DNA of 64,000 nucleotides. Origin: Eurosta solidaginis. Its lineage: Eukaryota > Arthropoda > Insecta > Diptera > Tephritidae. The notes beneath the pieces were generated by a model, which was not told the DNA's origin, made no database searches, and saw nothing but the letters and a program-made list of their open reading frames with translations. The translations under genes were made by a program, and so were the position numbers. Shown here piece after piece: positions 52,594 to 63,012 of this stretch. Position 1 is the first letter of the stretch. Every line of letters begins with the position of its first letter. The DNA lies in contig NC_090321.1 of the NCBI RefSeq assembly GCF_040869045.1, positions 30,439,426 through 30,503,425 of the forward strand, written 5' to 3'.

Positions 52594-52920
52594 ATCTAAT
52601 TCTACTCAACCCGTGCAAAGATCTACAGATAATTTGATGCTTTAAAAGAAAATTTCGTCATTTTTTTTTTTTTTTTTTTAGAGGGTCGTATTTAAAAAAA
52701 AATTTTAATAAACACAAGTTTTTTGTTTATAAACATTGATAACACTATAAACATTGACACAGATTTCTTTGCTTGGCAACACTCTACTTACATCTGTTTT
52801 ACAACTATTGGTAATACTCTCTTCATCTTATGCTTGGTTTTGTTTTCTGCTCCACTTAATTTAAAATAAAAATGATAAAAATGTTTGTTGATACTGCTGC
52901 TTGGTGTTATCCGTTTTTTC
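52594..52920 (-). other. Errantivirus leader between primer site and gag
   Basis: Untranslated 5' leader, AT-rich with an 18-base T run (52660-52679 region, plus strand). Packaging signals cannot be defined by eye. Confidence 0.6.
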
Positions 52921-52938
52921 TCCCCTTGTTGAGCGCCA
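52921..52938 (-). other. tRNA primer-binding site, Lys type
   Basis: Minus strand TGGCGCTCAACAAGGGGA begins with the last base of the LTR. The first 11 bases match the complement of the tRNA-Lys(CTT) 3' end (TGGCGCCCAAC; compare 30752-30762) with one mismatch, and the GGGG further along also fits. gypsy is known to use tRNA-Lys, whereas 17.6/297 use tRNA-Ser. Confidence 0.78.
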
Positions 52939-53469
52939 GTTTTACCGTTTCATGGTAATCCATTAAAAGTCATTTGCAATTTAGAGTTTATTACAATAAT
53001 ACGTTTTATTCATTGTCATGCCAAAAACTAACTGAACTTACATTCTAAAGTGCCTACTTAAAAACCCTGCACCTTAGTCTTGAAGGCAGCCAAAGCGACA
53101 CAGATGCTTGCGTTCTTAATCGCTGCCAGCGTTGAGCTGCACCTGCTAGCGTGAGAATGGATATTCGCTGACACAGGCCAAATTGCTGTTTCATAGTACT
53201 GCTCATGTTATGCAATCGTTGTGGCTTATCCGTCAGCGTGAGAATGGATATTCGCTGACACAGGCCATGCGCGGACAGAGTTATTGAGAAGCATTCGCTT
53301 GTGTTAACTGATATTCGCTGACACAGGCCATGCGCGCAAATTGTTGTTTCATAGCACTGCTCATGTTAAGCAATCGTTGTGGCTTATCCGTCAGCGTGAG
53401 AATGGATATTTGCTGGCACAGGCCATGCGCGGACAGAATTATTGAGAAGCATTAGCTTGTGTTAACTTA
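52938..53469 (-). repeat. Errantivirus 5' LTR, 532 bp, with internal copy of its own terminus
   Basis: Same ends as the 46562-47028 LTR but about 65 bp longer. An extra block (about 53265-53327) contains GAGAAGCATTCGCTTGTGTTAACT, a copy of the LTR outer end, inserted within the second AGCGTGAGAATGG unit. The terminal copy is at 53446-53469. Confidence 0.9.
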
Positions 53470-53522
53470 TAAATTTGCCTATATTAATATTTACGATCCT
53501 TTTTTCCGGGAAGTAGACCAGA

Positions 53523-53592
53523 GACGGACTGGGACTGCGATTAGGACTAGGACTGGGACTGAGACTCGGAGTGGGACTGGGACTGGGACTGG
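53523..53592 (+). repeat. (GGGACT)n microsatellite
   Basis: About ten imperfect GGGACT/GGACTA hexamers within the Helitron. Confidence 0.85.
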
Positions 53593-53875
53593 AAGAAAAT
53601 GCATACCACCCTCTGGGACATGCAATAAGGGATGAAGAAAAATGAGAAGAACGTGAGAGAAGAGAAAAAAAGAGAAGGAGAAGGAGACTGATTAAGAAAT
53701 AGAATGAGACGAATATGGAGATAAATGAAGCGAAAAAGATGGAGGGAGGAGTGAATAAAAGTATCGGGGAAAAGTGAAGAGGGGTGAAGGAGGGCAGAGT
53801 TAGACGGAAAAGTTTATTAAAATGTATACAGATAGGCCAAATTTAGCGCAGAACAATGTCTGCCGGGTCTGCTAG

Positions 53876-54119
53876 TAAATATATGAAAACCAAAAAGAAT
53901 GGATTTTAAAAATAAAAACATATAAGGAGGAGCAGCAAAAACAAAAAATAGTAATGGGTGAAAAAACGTAAAGGAGGAGGAGGAAAAAAGAAGTTTTTAA
54001 ATTGGACATGGCTAGTTACGAATAAGCATTTGGGTCTTATATATTAACTTCTATCCAATTTTGGAAAAAAATTTTACCCTGCCCCTTCTAATAAAAATCG
54101 AAATTCTTTTCATATTCAT
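53876..54119. other. Unassigned, purine-rich in part
   Basis: Immediately right of the Helitron terminus. No gene is supported. Confidence 0.35.
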
Positions 54120-54960
54120 AGATCGGAAGAATAAGAATGAAGTGGAGAAGTATACTATATATATATACTATATATACTATAGTGGCAGTGAAAAGAAGAG
54201 AGACGGGTTCAGGAAGAATGGGTGATTTAAACAGAGACGGAAAACGAAACGCTAAAACGGAAGGGGAAAATCGAAAGAACAAAAAGAAAAACGAAAGTGA
54301 GAGATTAATATGGAAAAAGATAGTGAGAGGGAAGGGAAAGAGGACGGGAAAAACAGAGGTCAAAAATAAGAGAAAGGAAAAAGAAAAAGAATGGAAGTGG
54401 TGATATATTGAAAGGGAAGAGGGAAGAAAGGGAATGAAAGAGGATAAACCGAGAAAGGGAGACGTGAAAATTGAATAGAAGTGGAGTGTGGAAAGGAGCA
54501 AGAAGTGACGAAAGAACGGAGGACAAAAAGAAAAGGAAAATAAGAGGCGATATTCAAAATAATGAAAGAGTGTGACATGTGTTTAAAAATATGGAAGCGC
54601 GATAAAAGAAAAGAGTAGGGGAGGATAAGTTAAGGAAGAGGAAAAATAGAAAGGGGGGGAAGAAGAAAAAAAAATTTGTAATTAAATTTATAAGGATGAT
54701 CGGGTGTCGTAGGAGTTGAAAAGGTTGGAAATAGAATAAAGAAAAAGCAGGTATAGAAAAGAGGAGAAATGGGAAGTACGTACAAGATGGCGGCATATCG
54801 AAGAAGGGGAAAGAAAACAAAGCAGAAGGCGAGAGAAAACAAAGCAGAAGGCGAGAGAAAGTAGATGCAGGGGTGAAATAAACAAACAAAGTTACAATTC
54901 GATGGTTTTAATATTTTTTGTATTAAACTTTAGCGCAGTAATACAGGGTCTGGTTGCATA
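54120..54960 (+). repeat. Purine-rich tract, possibly a second eroded Helitron tail
   Basis: More than 700 bases strongly enriched in A and G, ending in TTTAGCGCAGTAATACAGGGTCTGG (54930-54954). This resembles the Helitron end TTTAGCGCAGAACAATGTCTGCCGGGTCTGC at 53842 but lacks CTAG. Long minus-strand Phe/Ser/Leu/Pro-rich frames here are compositional. Confidence 0.5.
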
Positions 54961-55243
54961 TGTATTCATATTATGGTAGTCCTTAGTCATCAAATATTAT
55001 TTGGGGCTCAAAAATCGAAAACCATGAACTTTTAAACATTTCTGGTTCTAAAATAAAACACCAAACAGTTTTACGATACTGCTTAAAATTGCAAAATAAG
55101 GAATCTCACTTTTAAAAAGTGCTGCATGTTTTACATTCTTTTCATAACACCGCACAATTTATGTCTTTTTTGAAAAGACTTGATTCCTCTAGTTTAAAAT
55201 TTATACAAAGTCTTGCTGACTCAATTTCACAAAAAATGGCATA
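54961..55243. other. Unassigned
   Basis: No feature recognised. Confidence 0.35.
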
Positions 55244-55437
55244 GGTTAGGTTGTGCCGGCCCATGAAAGCCTCACATAGACTGAATGTGTTCCTAGTGCC
55301 AGACGAACCTGTTGACGACTATATGGAAAAACCCTTATTAGGTAACAGGGTTTATGTTATAAAATAACTCCGTTCTCTTGGCAAATGCAAAAAGTTTTCT
55401 TAGACCTAGCTCAAAACTATCTACCATGCGTATGGAA
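55244..55437 (-). mobile_element. LINE-A 3' end fragment
   Basis: The minus strand ends CCGGCACAACCTAACCTAT. The GTCTATGTGAGG-TTTCATGGGCC box, TTATAACATAAACCCTG and CCAAGAGAACGGAGTTATTTT match 41060-41216. Confidence 0.75.
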
Positions 55438-55511
55438 AGAAAATATAAAACCACCTTCAGAATAAAGTTGCCAAAACGAATATGAGTGGACTAAAATTTA
55501 TAATTAAAAAC

Positions 55512-57967
55512 AACAAGTAAGGAAGGCTAAGTTCGGTTGTAACCGAACATTACATACTCAGTTGAGAGCTATGGAGACAAAATAAGGGAAAATCAACATG
55601 TAGGAAAATGAACCTAGGGTAACCCTGGAATGTGTTTGTATGACACGTGTATCAAATGGAAGGTATTAAAGAGTATTTTAAGAGGGATTGGGCCATAGTT
55701 CTATAGGTGGACGCCATTTAGGGATACCGCCATAAAGGTGGACCAGGGCTGACTCTAGAATTTGCTTGTACGATATGGGTATCAAACGAAAGGTGTTAAT
55801 GAGTATTTTAAAAGGGAGTGTGCCTTAGTTCTATAGGTGGACGCCTTTTCGAGATATCGTCATAAAGGTGGACCAGGGGTGACTCTAAAATTTGTTTGTA
55901 CGATATGGGTATCAAATGAAAGGTGTTAATGAGTATTTTAAAAGGGAGTGGGCCTTAGTTCTATAGGTGGACGCCTTTTCGAGATATCGCCATAAAGATG
56001 GACCAGGGGTGACTCTAAAATTTGTTTGTACAATATGGGTATCAAATGAAAAGTGTTAATGAGTATTTTAAAAGGGAGTGGCCTTAGTACTATAGGTGGA
56101 CGCCTTTTCGATATATCGCCATAAAGATGGACCAGGGGTGACTCTAGAATTTCTTTGTACGATATGGGTATCCAATGAAAGGTGTTAATGAGTATTTAAA
56201 AAGGGAGTGACCTTAGTTCTATAGGTGGACGCCTTTTCGAGATATCGCCATAAAGATGGACCAGGGGTGACTCTAGAATTTCTTTGTACGATATGTGTAT
56301 CCAATGAAAGGTGTTAATGAGTATTTTAAAAGAGAGTGGGCCTTAGTTCTATAGGTGGACGCCTTTTCGAGATATCGCCATAAACGTAGACCAGGGGTGA
56401 CTCTAGAATGCGTTTGTACAATATGGGTATCAAACGAAAGGTGCTAATGAGTATTTCAAAAGGGCGTGGACCTTAGTTCTATAGGTGGACGCCTTTTCGA
56501 GATATCGCCATAAAGGTGGACCAGGGGTGACTCTATAATGTGTTTGTACGATATGGGTGTCAAATTAAAGGTTAATGGGGGTTTTAAAAGGGAGTGGTGG
56601 TAGTTGTATATGTGAAGGCGTTTTCAAGGTATCGACCAAAATGAGGACCAGGGTGACCCAGAAAATCATCTGTCGGGTACCGCTAATTTATTTACATGTG
56701 TATTACCACGAACAGTATTCCTGCCAAAATTCCAAGGGCTTTTAATTTCGCACTGCAGAACTTTTTCATTTTCTTCTACTTAATATGGTAGGTGTCACAC
56801 CTATTTTACAAAGTTTTTTCTAGAGTTATATTTTGCGTGAATAAACCAATCCAATTACCATGTTTCATCCTTTTTTTCGTATTTGGTATAGAATTATGAC
56901 ATTTTTTTAATTTTTCGTAATTTTCGATATCGAAAAAGTGTGCGTGGTCTTAGTCGGAATTCGACCATTTTTTAAACCAATACAAAGTGCGCTTAGGTAA
57001 GTACGTGAACTGAGTTTAGTAAAGATATATCGATTTTTGCTCAAGTTATCGTGTTAACGGCCGAGCGGAAGGACAGAAAGTCGACTGTGTATAAAAACTG
57101 GGCGTGGCTTCAACCGATTTCGCCCTTTTTCACAGAAAACAGTCATCGTCCTAGAATCTAAGCCTCTACCAAATTTCCAAATTTTTGTTCGACTTATGGC
57201 ATTAAAAGTATCCTAGACAAATTAAATGAAAAAGAGCGGAGCCACGCCCATTTTGAAATTTTCATTTATTTTTGTATTTTGTTGCACCATATCATTACTG
57301 GAGTTGAATGTTGAAATAATTTACTTATATATTGTAAAGATATTTACATTTTTTTTTTTAAATTAGACTTAAAAAAAAGTCAAAAGAGTGCGTGGTCATT
57401 CTCCGATTTCGCAAATTTTTATTAGGCATACATATAGTAATAGGGGTAACGTTCCTGCCAAATTTCATCATGATATCTTCAACGACTGCCAGATTACAGC
57501 TTACAAAACTTCTAAATTACCTTCTTTTAAAATTGGGCGGTGCTACGCCCATTGTCCAAAATTTTACTAATTTTCTATTCTGCGTCATAAGTTCAACTCA
57601 CCTACCAAGTTGCATCGCTTTAGCCCTCTTTGGTAATGAATTATCGCACTTTTTCTATTTTTCGAAATTTTCGATATCGAAAAAGTGGGCGTGGTTATAA
57701 TCCGATATCGTTCATTTTAAATAGCGATCTGAGATGCCCAGGAACCTAAATACCAAATTTCATCAAGATACCTAAAAATTTACTCAATTTATCGTGTTAA
57801 CGAACGGATGGACGGACGGACATGGCTCAATCAAATTTTTTTTCGATACTGATGATTTTGATATATGGAAGTCTATATCTATCTCGATTCCTTTATACCT
57901 GTACAACCAACCGTTATCCAATCAAAGGTAATATTTTCTGTGAGCTCTGCTCAACTGAGTATAAAAA
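55512..57967 (+). mobile_element. Family A element, complete copy (2.46 kb)
   Basis: Both termini intact: AACAAGTAAGGAAGGCTAAG with GTTCGG-TTGTAA-CCGAAC at the left, and TGTGAGCTCTGCTCAACTGAGTATAAAAA at the right. Internally it has 8 units of 130 bp (55600-56620), a linker, one 760-type unit and the GAACGGATGGACGGACGGACATGG outer block. No obvious target duplication (left flank ...TAATTAAAAAC, right flank TGCAACTC). No open frame of note. This is the best reference copy for the family. Confidence 0.9.
55600..56620 (+). repeat. 130-bp tandem array, 8 units
   Basis: ATATGGGTATCAAA-type landmarks near 55647, 55777, 55907, 56037, 56166, 56295, 56425 and 56555, a 129-130 base spacing. Same unit as 14100-15930. 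Confidence 0.95.
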
Positions 57968-59465
57968 TGCAACTCAATAAAAAGTTCAAACTTTTCGTAA
58001 AATTTGTGTGGAAGTTTATACTTTTTTAGTAAACTTTTTCTGTGAATGGTTTGCATAGTTTTAGTAACAAAATTCATGGAGTTTTTCATAAGTTATCCAA
58101 AAAATTAACGAAATTTGATTTAAAAAACAACTGCCACTACTATTTTGGTGTGCGCTGCTAAATCTCGATCCTGTCATTGGATGAATCCATGTTTTCTTCA
58201 CTTTCTCGCCCACGATCTATTGGGCAGATATCCATATTGTGAATACCAAAGCCTCCAAAAGAGACAGTAAAGCCACACTTAATCCTTTCATATTATTTGA
58301 AGTTTATGCCCACATCAATACTTTCTCTACCAATTACATTCTTCTCAATTTCCAGCTCATCACAAATCACATTTTAATCAATTACCAAATAGTAGGAAAA
58401 AAGGACGTTTTAGCCATGTTTTCACTTGAAAAAAAGTATCTAATAAAAGCGCGGAAGCTTGTCAGTTCAGCTAAAATCAGAGTACTTCTAGAGTTTTTGA
58501 TTTATTCAGAACAACTAGTTAATTTAAACTAAAACACAAAAAAACAAGTTTACCCATTACAACATAAAATACAACATTTTCATAACAACAAAAAAAATTC
58601 TAATAAAAAACAAAACAAATTACCGCTAAATGCAAAAGTAGATCTCGCTAAAGGAACACTCAGCAATTTGCTTTTAAAGTAACACTCAGCTAATAAACAT
58701 TAGCATATGAAAAAAAACAACAGTGCAAAATAAAATTAAATAAAAAACCTAGCAGGCTCCTTTAGTCGTCGTCCATGTAGCTTTAAATATGTATGTATAT
58801 TAAGATGGGCCAAAAATATATATATTTGCAGTTATACTTCTTTAGGGGCTTCATGAAAAAATGTTGAGACTAAAATTTTTGAGATGCAACAGAAAATTAA
58901 CAGGTTGCAAATGCAGTGCGTGTGTTTGTTCGCTGTGAACTGTACGAGCATACTTGCTTTGAGTGTCACTTTCGCAACATCACAGTATGCGTCACATATA
59001 TACATAAATGTTGAATTAGATCGAATGGTGAAAACAGATTGCATTTGCTAACGTTATTTAACTTCAGGAGTGCATTTATAGCAGTGGCCGGCGGACCATA
59101 GCTCAATTGAGTCAGATTTGCTTCACACACAGCGTTGACAGATTGACGACGCCATCGTCATTTTAACGATTTTCAACTAGAATGACGCTTGGACGATTTT
59201 GTAATGAAAAATGATGATTTAAGACTGCCTCTAACATTTCCGTTCAAGAAAATGTCCAATTTAAACAAGGTTGTGTTATTTTGATAGTAACTGTATCATC
59301 AAATTAAAATGCGTTTTGATTTTAACAATATTGTACTACAAAACTTAAGTTTCATGGATCCCAAAGAAGTTGTTCTTTGCATCTGGTCTTGCAACATTTT
59401 TCACACACAATAGATCAGAAAATTATTCAGGATATTGATAGCGAGTATAAGTAATTGAAGTTTTT
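57968..59465. other. Unassigned AT-rich DNA
   Basis: A plus-strand open stretch at 58239-58532 (97 codons) is Leu/Ile/Asn/Lys-rich with no recognisable domain. The region 59080-59465 may hold further degraded hAT sequence, but I cannot support it. Confidence 0.4.
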
Positions 59466-59705
59466 AGAATTTATGACATATTTTGAAGACATTTCTAAGG
59501 TTCCCCCAGAAGTTTTTTGGAAAACTATTTCTACTACCAAAAGTGCTGACTCTACATACGCTGCATTCGTTGCAGATGTTATGTGCTTATCATACTCATC
59601 AGCGAATGTAGAACGAATTTTTCTAAAATAAATTTAAACCAAATAGAAACTGTCTTGAAACTGAAACATTAAAAGGAATATTGCTGGCTCAAGATTACAA
59701 TTTTT
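59466..59705 (+). pseudogene. hAT transposase C-terminal dimerisation region
   Basis: Translation: YFEDISKVPPEVFWKTISTT, then CLSYSSANVERIFSKINL (with one frameshift near 59622), then CLETETLKGILLAQDYNF. The SSAxVERxFS motif and the following L-x-ET-xL-I segment are the signature of the hAT family dimerisation domain near the transposase C-terminus. No terminal repeats or catalytic core were found; relic only. Confidence 0.72.
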
Positions 59706-59750
59706 GTTGTTATATAGGCCTACTGACTTGTAAGATCGCTTGTTCGAGTA

Positions 59751-59913
59751 GAGCTCTAGGCCTAACAATAACTATTTTATCTTATTATTGTTATGACAAA
59801 TTTTTTCTTAAATTAAAAAAATTTTAAATTAAATTATAATAGAATAAAGAAAAAAATTCATCATAACAATAATAAGACAAAACAATTATTAATTATTGTT
59901 AGGCCTGGAGCTC
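59751..59913. repeat. Inverted repeat GAGCTC-AGGCCTAACAATAA
   Basis: Left arm GAGCTCTAGGCCTAACAATA and right arm (reverse complement) GAGCTCCAGGCCTAACAATA, with further matching through CTTATTATTGTTATGA to an AT-rich centre; about 70-bp imperfect arms. The GAGCTC...ACAATAA word is shared with the inverted repeat at 13337-13587, so both are probably derived from the same SINE-like tail. Confidence 0.75.
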
Positions 59914-60081
59914 AAAATTACTTAAAATTAAATAACTTTTTTAATATTAAACCGCAAATAAATATGCTAAAAAATTAATGCGAAAATGTTTAACTAAGAA
60001 ATGAAATAGACTGAAAACAAGTACCTTTTATATGTAATATAAAATGTATCTTATATAAGACGAAATAAATTAAAAGGGCTT

Positions 60082-60600
60082 CTATATGTTATATCTGGCA
60101 ACAAGGAATAACAACCAAAGACAATTTTCAGGAATAGGTTCGTTCATAGCATAATTCGTTTTATGAGTTATTTCGATAAATAATCTGTTATGCCGAAGAT
60201 CACGCAGTGGAATATATGGAATGAACAAATTAGATAAATCAGAGCAATTCGTGCTAAAGTTTATTACATTATAGGCAAGCATGAGTGAGATACAAGTTCT
60301 TCTGTCGTGCAGAGCCTGAAGACCAAGCAATTTGCGCCTGCAGGTATACGATGGGAGGTCATCTGGCCAGTGAAGCATCCGTAAAGCAATTTTCGTAAAA
60401 ATTTTTTGAACTCTTTCAATTTTATAGGAGTTAGATTCATAGAAAGGATTCCATATTATTGAACAATATTCAACGCCACTTCTGACCAAGGAGATATAAA
60501 GAGCCTTCAACGTCATATTGTTCAATGAAACCGCCAATCTCATCGTAAGGCACCTGGTAATAACCCAATCTCGTCCTAAATCGAGTTTGGTTGTTGCCAT
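60082..60600 (-). pseudogene. CR1/Jockey-like LINE reverse transcriptase, C-terminal part
   Basis: About 170 codons open. TLKALYISLVRSGVEYCSII, then WNPFYESNSYKIERVQKIFT and the KIALRMLHWPDDLPSYTCRR region are the conserved segment after the polymerase palm in CR1/Jockey-type LINEs (L-YxSLVRxxLEY-S-xWxP-Y--I--VQ--F--). The tail IPLRDLRHNRLFIEITHKTNYAMNEPI also fits. Polymerase catalytic motifs are absent, and the upstream part of the open stretch (to 60681) is unrelated sequence. Confidence 0.75.
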
Positions 60601-60689
60601 AGATATGACGATTTTTGACGATTTTTTGGGCGGCGTTTGACGACTTGGTAAAAAGAATATATGGCAACGCTGTTCACACATATTCTTAC

Positions 60690-62579
60690 TCTCAATCGTT
60701 CAGTCGTTAGCAAGACAGGAACGTATAAACACTGTGATATAAATGTTAAGATTCCATGTGAAAAATATTACGATAGGGAAACGCAACTGGTAAGATGGCT
60801 TTGCCATAAGTACTTAACTCATTGTCCTTATATATTTAGGTTCGGGTTTTTACCGTTTTGGACATCTTATACTCGTATGTAATAACTTTTCAATATAATA
60901 TTAGTTTTTTTAATTATCGTAACAAAAGTCATAGCAATTTTTTTCTGAACTAATTTTTTTTTTTTAGTCAAAACTTCTACTCTGCAAAAATTTACTGTAG
61001 AATGTTAAAAGTACCTTATAATAACTTGAAAGTTACCCATACGATTTGTATGGAAAACATGGTTATGTTTTTACAGCCTATATTTTTGAATGCCCTGAAC
61101 AATATTTTCATATATACCAAAAAGATAAAAAACGTTTTACCCACCCTAATGTATGCGTACTTTTAACTCTGCAACAAGAGCATTAACAACTGCTCTGAAG
61201 GTAAATATTTTCTTTAGCTGAAAGCTCAAGGAAAGCAAGTTACAACTTAGCTTCCGTTAAGTAGCTAACCGTGTTGTAGATGAATTAGTAAGAAATACTT
61301 TGTTGGAAAATGTTTTAGAGGAATTAAAAAAACAACTTTAAAAGAACATTAAAAGCCAAATTTGTCTTTTGTGAGATTAAGATGACACTCAAGACAAATA
61401 ATTATGTGCAAGATTTTCAACGCCAATAAATACTAAAATACAACAACCAAAATATTTTGCATTAAATAAATTTGAAATAGCTAAAGGTCTGGGAAGTCAA
61501 AAAGAAGCTGGCATGATGTTGTTAAAAGATAAGGTTTCTGGTGAAAGCCGTGAAACAAAAGAATAAGTAAAACAACAGCGTAACAACGTTTTTTAAAAAT
61601 CTAAAGCAGATTTTAAGCTCTAAGTACTCTATTTGCATCTTTACTAGCTTCATGTTATGGCTCAATCCGGCGCAAAAAATATCTCAGTTAAAAAATTTTA
61701 ATTAAATAATTTTATTTTAATTCGTGAAAAAAGTGAGGCCGATATATTGATCCATTAGGAATCCAATTCTATTCAGTTTTTTATTCTATGAAATATAAAA
61801 TAAATATTTTCATATAAAAACCCAGTTGAAAGTTATTTACACATTATGTGCTTCCGTTGTGATCTGTCCCAACTGTCACAAGCTAAAATAGGATTACAAC
61901 ATACAAGCTGCCTACTTGCATTTTGCTAACTAGTTTCACTTTAAAACATATGGTTCAACACATTTTGAAAGGATTTCTTTAATTTGTCTGAAATTTGGAA
62001 CTGAAGTCTCTCACTTACATAGGCGTGTGATTTCGAAGTGCCATCCGTCACTCATAGAAAATGGTAAATTTTCGTGGTAAGCTACACACCTAAGTTTTAT
62101 AATTCATTGCCTTTCTACGGATAAATATTCAAAACTTCTTAAATTTTTATAAAAAGAAAAATAACTTTGAAAACTTGAATCAAAGCATAGCCATATTGCT
62201 CCACCCGTCACTTTGAACTAATCCCTTATGCAAGTTTCCGCTAAATCAAACAAGGAGGGAGAATTCGCAACAAAGAGTATGGTAATACAATTTACAAATA
62301 GTTTTTATCGCATATGAGAACCTAACCCACATTGAAAAATTCCGGTAGGTGAACTTCACGGTAAACTTAAACTTTACTTCAAAATTCGATGGCAAAATTC
62401 AAATAGGGAAATGAACTACGATAACGGTCGCAGGGATCGATATATTTGGAATATTCGTATAAATTTGGGGAATCTTGCCAGAGATTTGCATGGTATTCAC
62501 AGGGAGATTGATACTTGAATGACGAAAGCTGGATCAAAACTCGATGACAAAACAGAATGAAAAGTTTTTTAGAAAGTTT
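60690..62579. other. Unassigned AT-rich DNA
   Basis: No gene supported. ACGTTTTACCCACCCTAATG at 61130-61150 resembles one end of the palindromic MITE at 24658 but no second arm is evident. Confidence 0.4.
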
Positions 62580-63003
62580 GTAACTTTAGTATATTTAACT
62601 TACGAAACCCCCTCTGTCTCACCCTGTCCTTCTTCCTCTCCTACCTCATGACCTTATTTTGTGTGCATCTCAATCGCGACACTTGCATTATATTCTACTT
62701 CTGTGAGTCTTCCCCTTTATCTCTTACTCTTCTTGCTTTTACTCTTAATCGTACCTCAGTCTCACTATTACTTCTAAAATTATCAATGTTCTAATTATAT
62801 GTTTTTCTGTTAACCCTCTTACTGCTATTTAATCTAAAAACATTGCTCTTTTTTTACCTTTACTTTCGCTCTCCTTCTTATTCTTCTTTGTGCCCACTTC
62901 TCTTCTTATCTTTCCTTCTATCTCCCCAACTTCTCGGCCTTTTTCTCCTACGTCTTCTTTTTGCCAAACAGTACTAACAGAACCCCCCCCCCCCCCCCCC
63001 CCC
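62580..63003. repeat. Pyrimidine-rich tract ending in poly(C)
   Basis: C/T-rich from 62610 to 63012, with 21 consecutive C residues at 62983-63003. Apparent Pro-rich or Gly-rich frames here are artefacts of the tract. Confidence 0.85.
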
Positions 63004-63012
63004 TCCCGCCCT

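Larger units (their letters stand above)
46562..53469 (-). mobile_element. Errantivirus-type (gypsy-like) endogenous retrovirus, full length, defective
   Basis: A 6.9-kb provirus with two LTRs, flanked by the 4-bp duplication TATA (46558-46561 and 53470-53473). Order on the minus strand: LTR, tRNA-Lys-type primer site, gag, -1 slip site, pol (protease, reverse transcriptase, RNase H, integrase), env, polypurine tract, LTR. LTR ends are AGTTAAC...AAAACT, as in gypsy. pol carries a frameshift near 50305, a nonsense codon at 49275-49277 and a frameshift near 48165; env has lost its middle. The two LTRs differ by roughly seven substitutions plus one indel by eye, so the insertion is moderately recent yet the copy is already inactive. 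Confidence 0.92.
45908..53875 (+). mobile_element. Helitron (non-autonomous), interrupted by later insertions
   Basis: The 5' end TCTATATATATAAAAGG follows a host A (45907). The 3' end has the stem GCAGA-ACAATG-TCTGC and then CGGGTCTGCTAG before a host T (53876), so the element lies between A and T without duplication, as Helitrons do. Excluding the (CAA)-tailed repeat (46161-46544) and the errantivirus (46562-53469), the Helitron is roughly 0.7 kb, with a purine-rich 3' half (53600-53830). No Rep/helicase is present. Confidence 0.65.

Noticed and set aside
46562..53469. Active infectious errantivirus
   Set aside because: pol has a nonsense codon and two frame breaks and env lacks its central region, so this copy cannot be functional on its own.
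54088..54889. Several overlapping Phe/Ser/Leu/Pro-rich minus-strand frames of 70-137 codons
   Set aside because: Compositional artefact of a long purine tract; adjacent frames are all open for the same reason.
10438..57967. Family A as a CRISPR-like or phage-type repeat array
   Set aside because: Units are contiguous 130-bp tandem copies without unique spacers, in clearly eukaryotic DNA.
58239..58532. 97-codon plus-strand frame
   Set aside because: AT-driven composition (Ile, Leu, Asn, Lys) and no recognisable domain or context.
61120..61160. Second copy of the palindromic MITE
   Set aside because: Only one 12-15 base end-like phrase is present, with no matching second arm.
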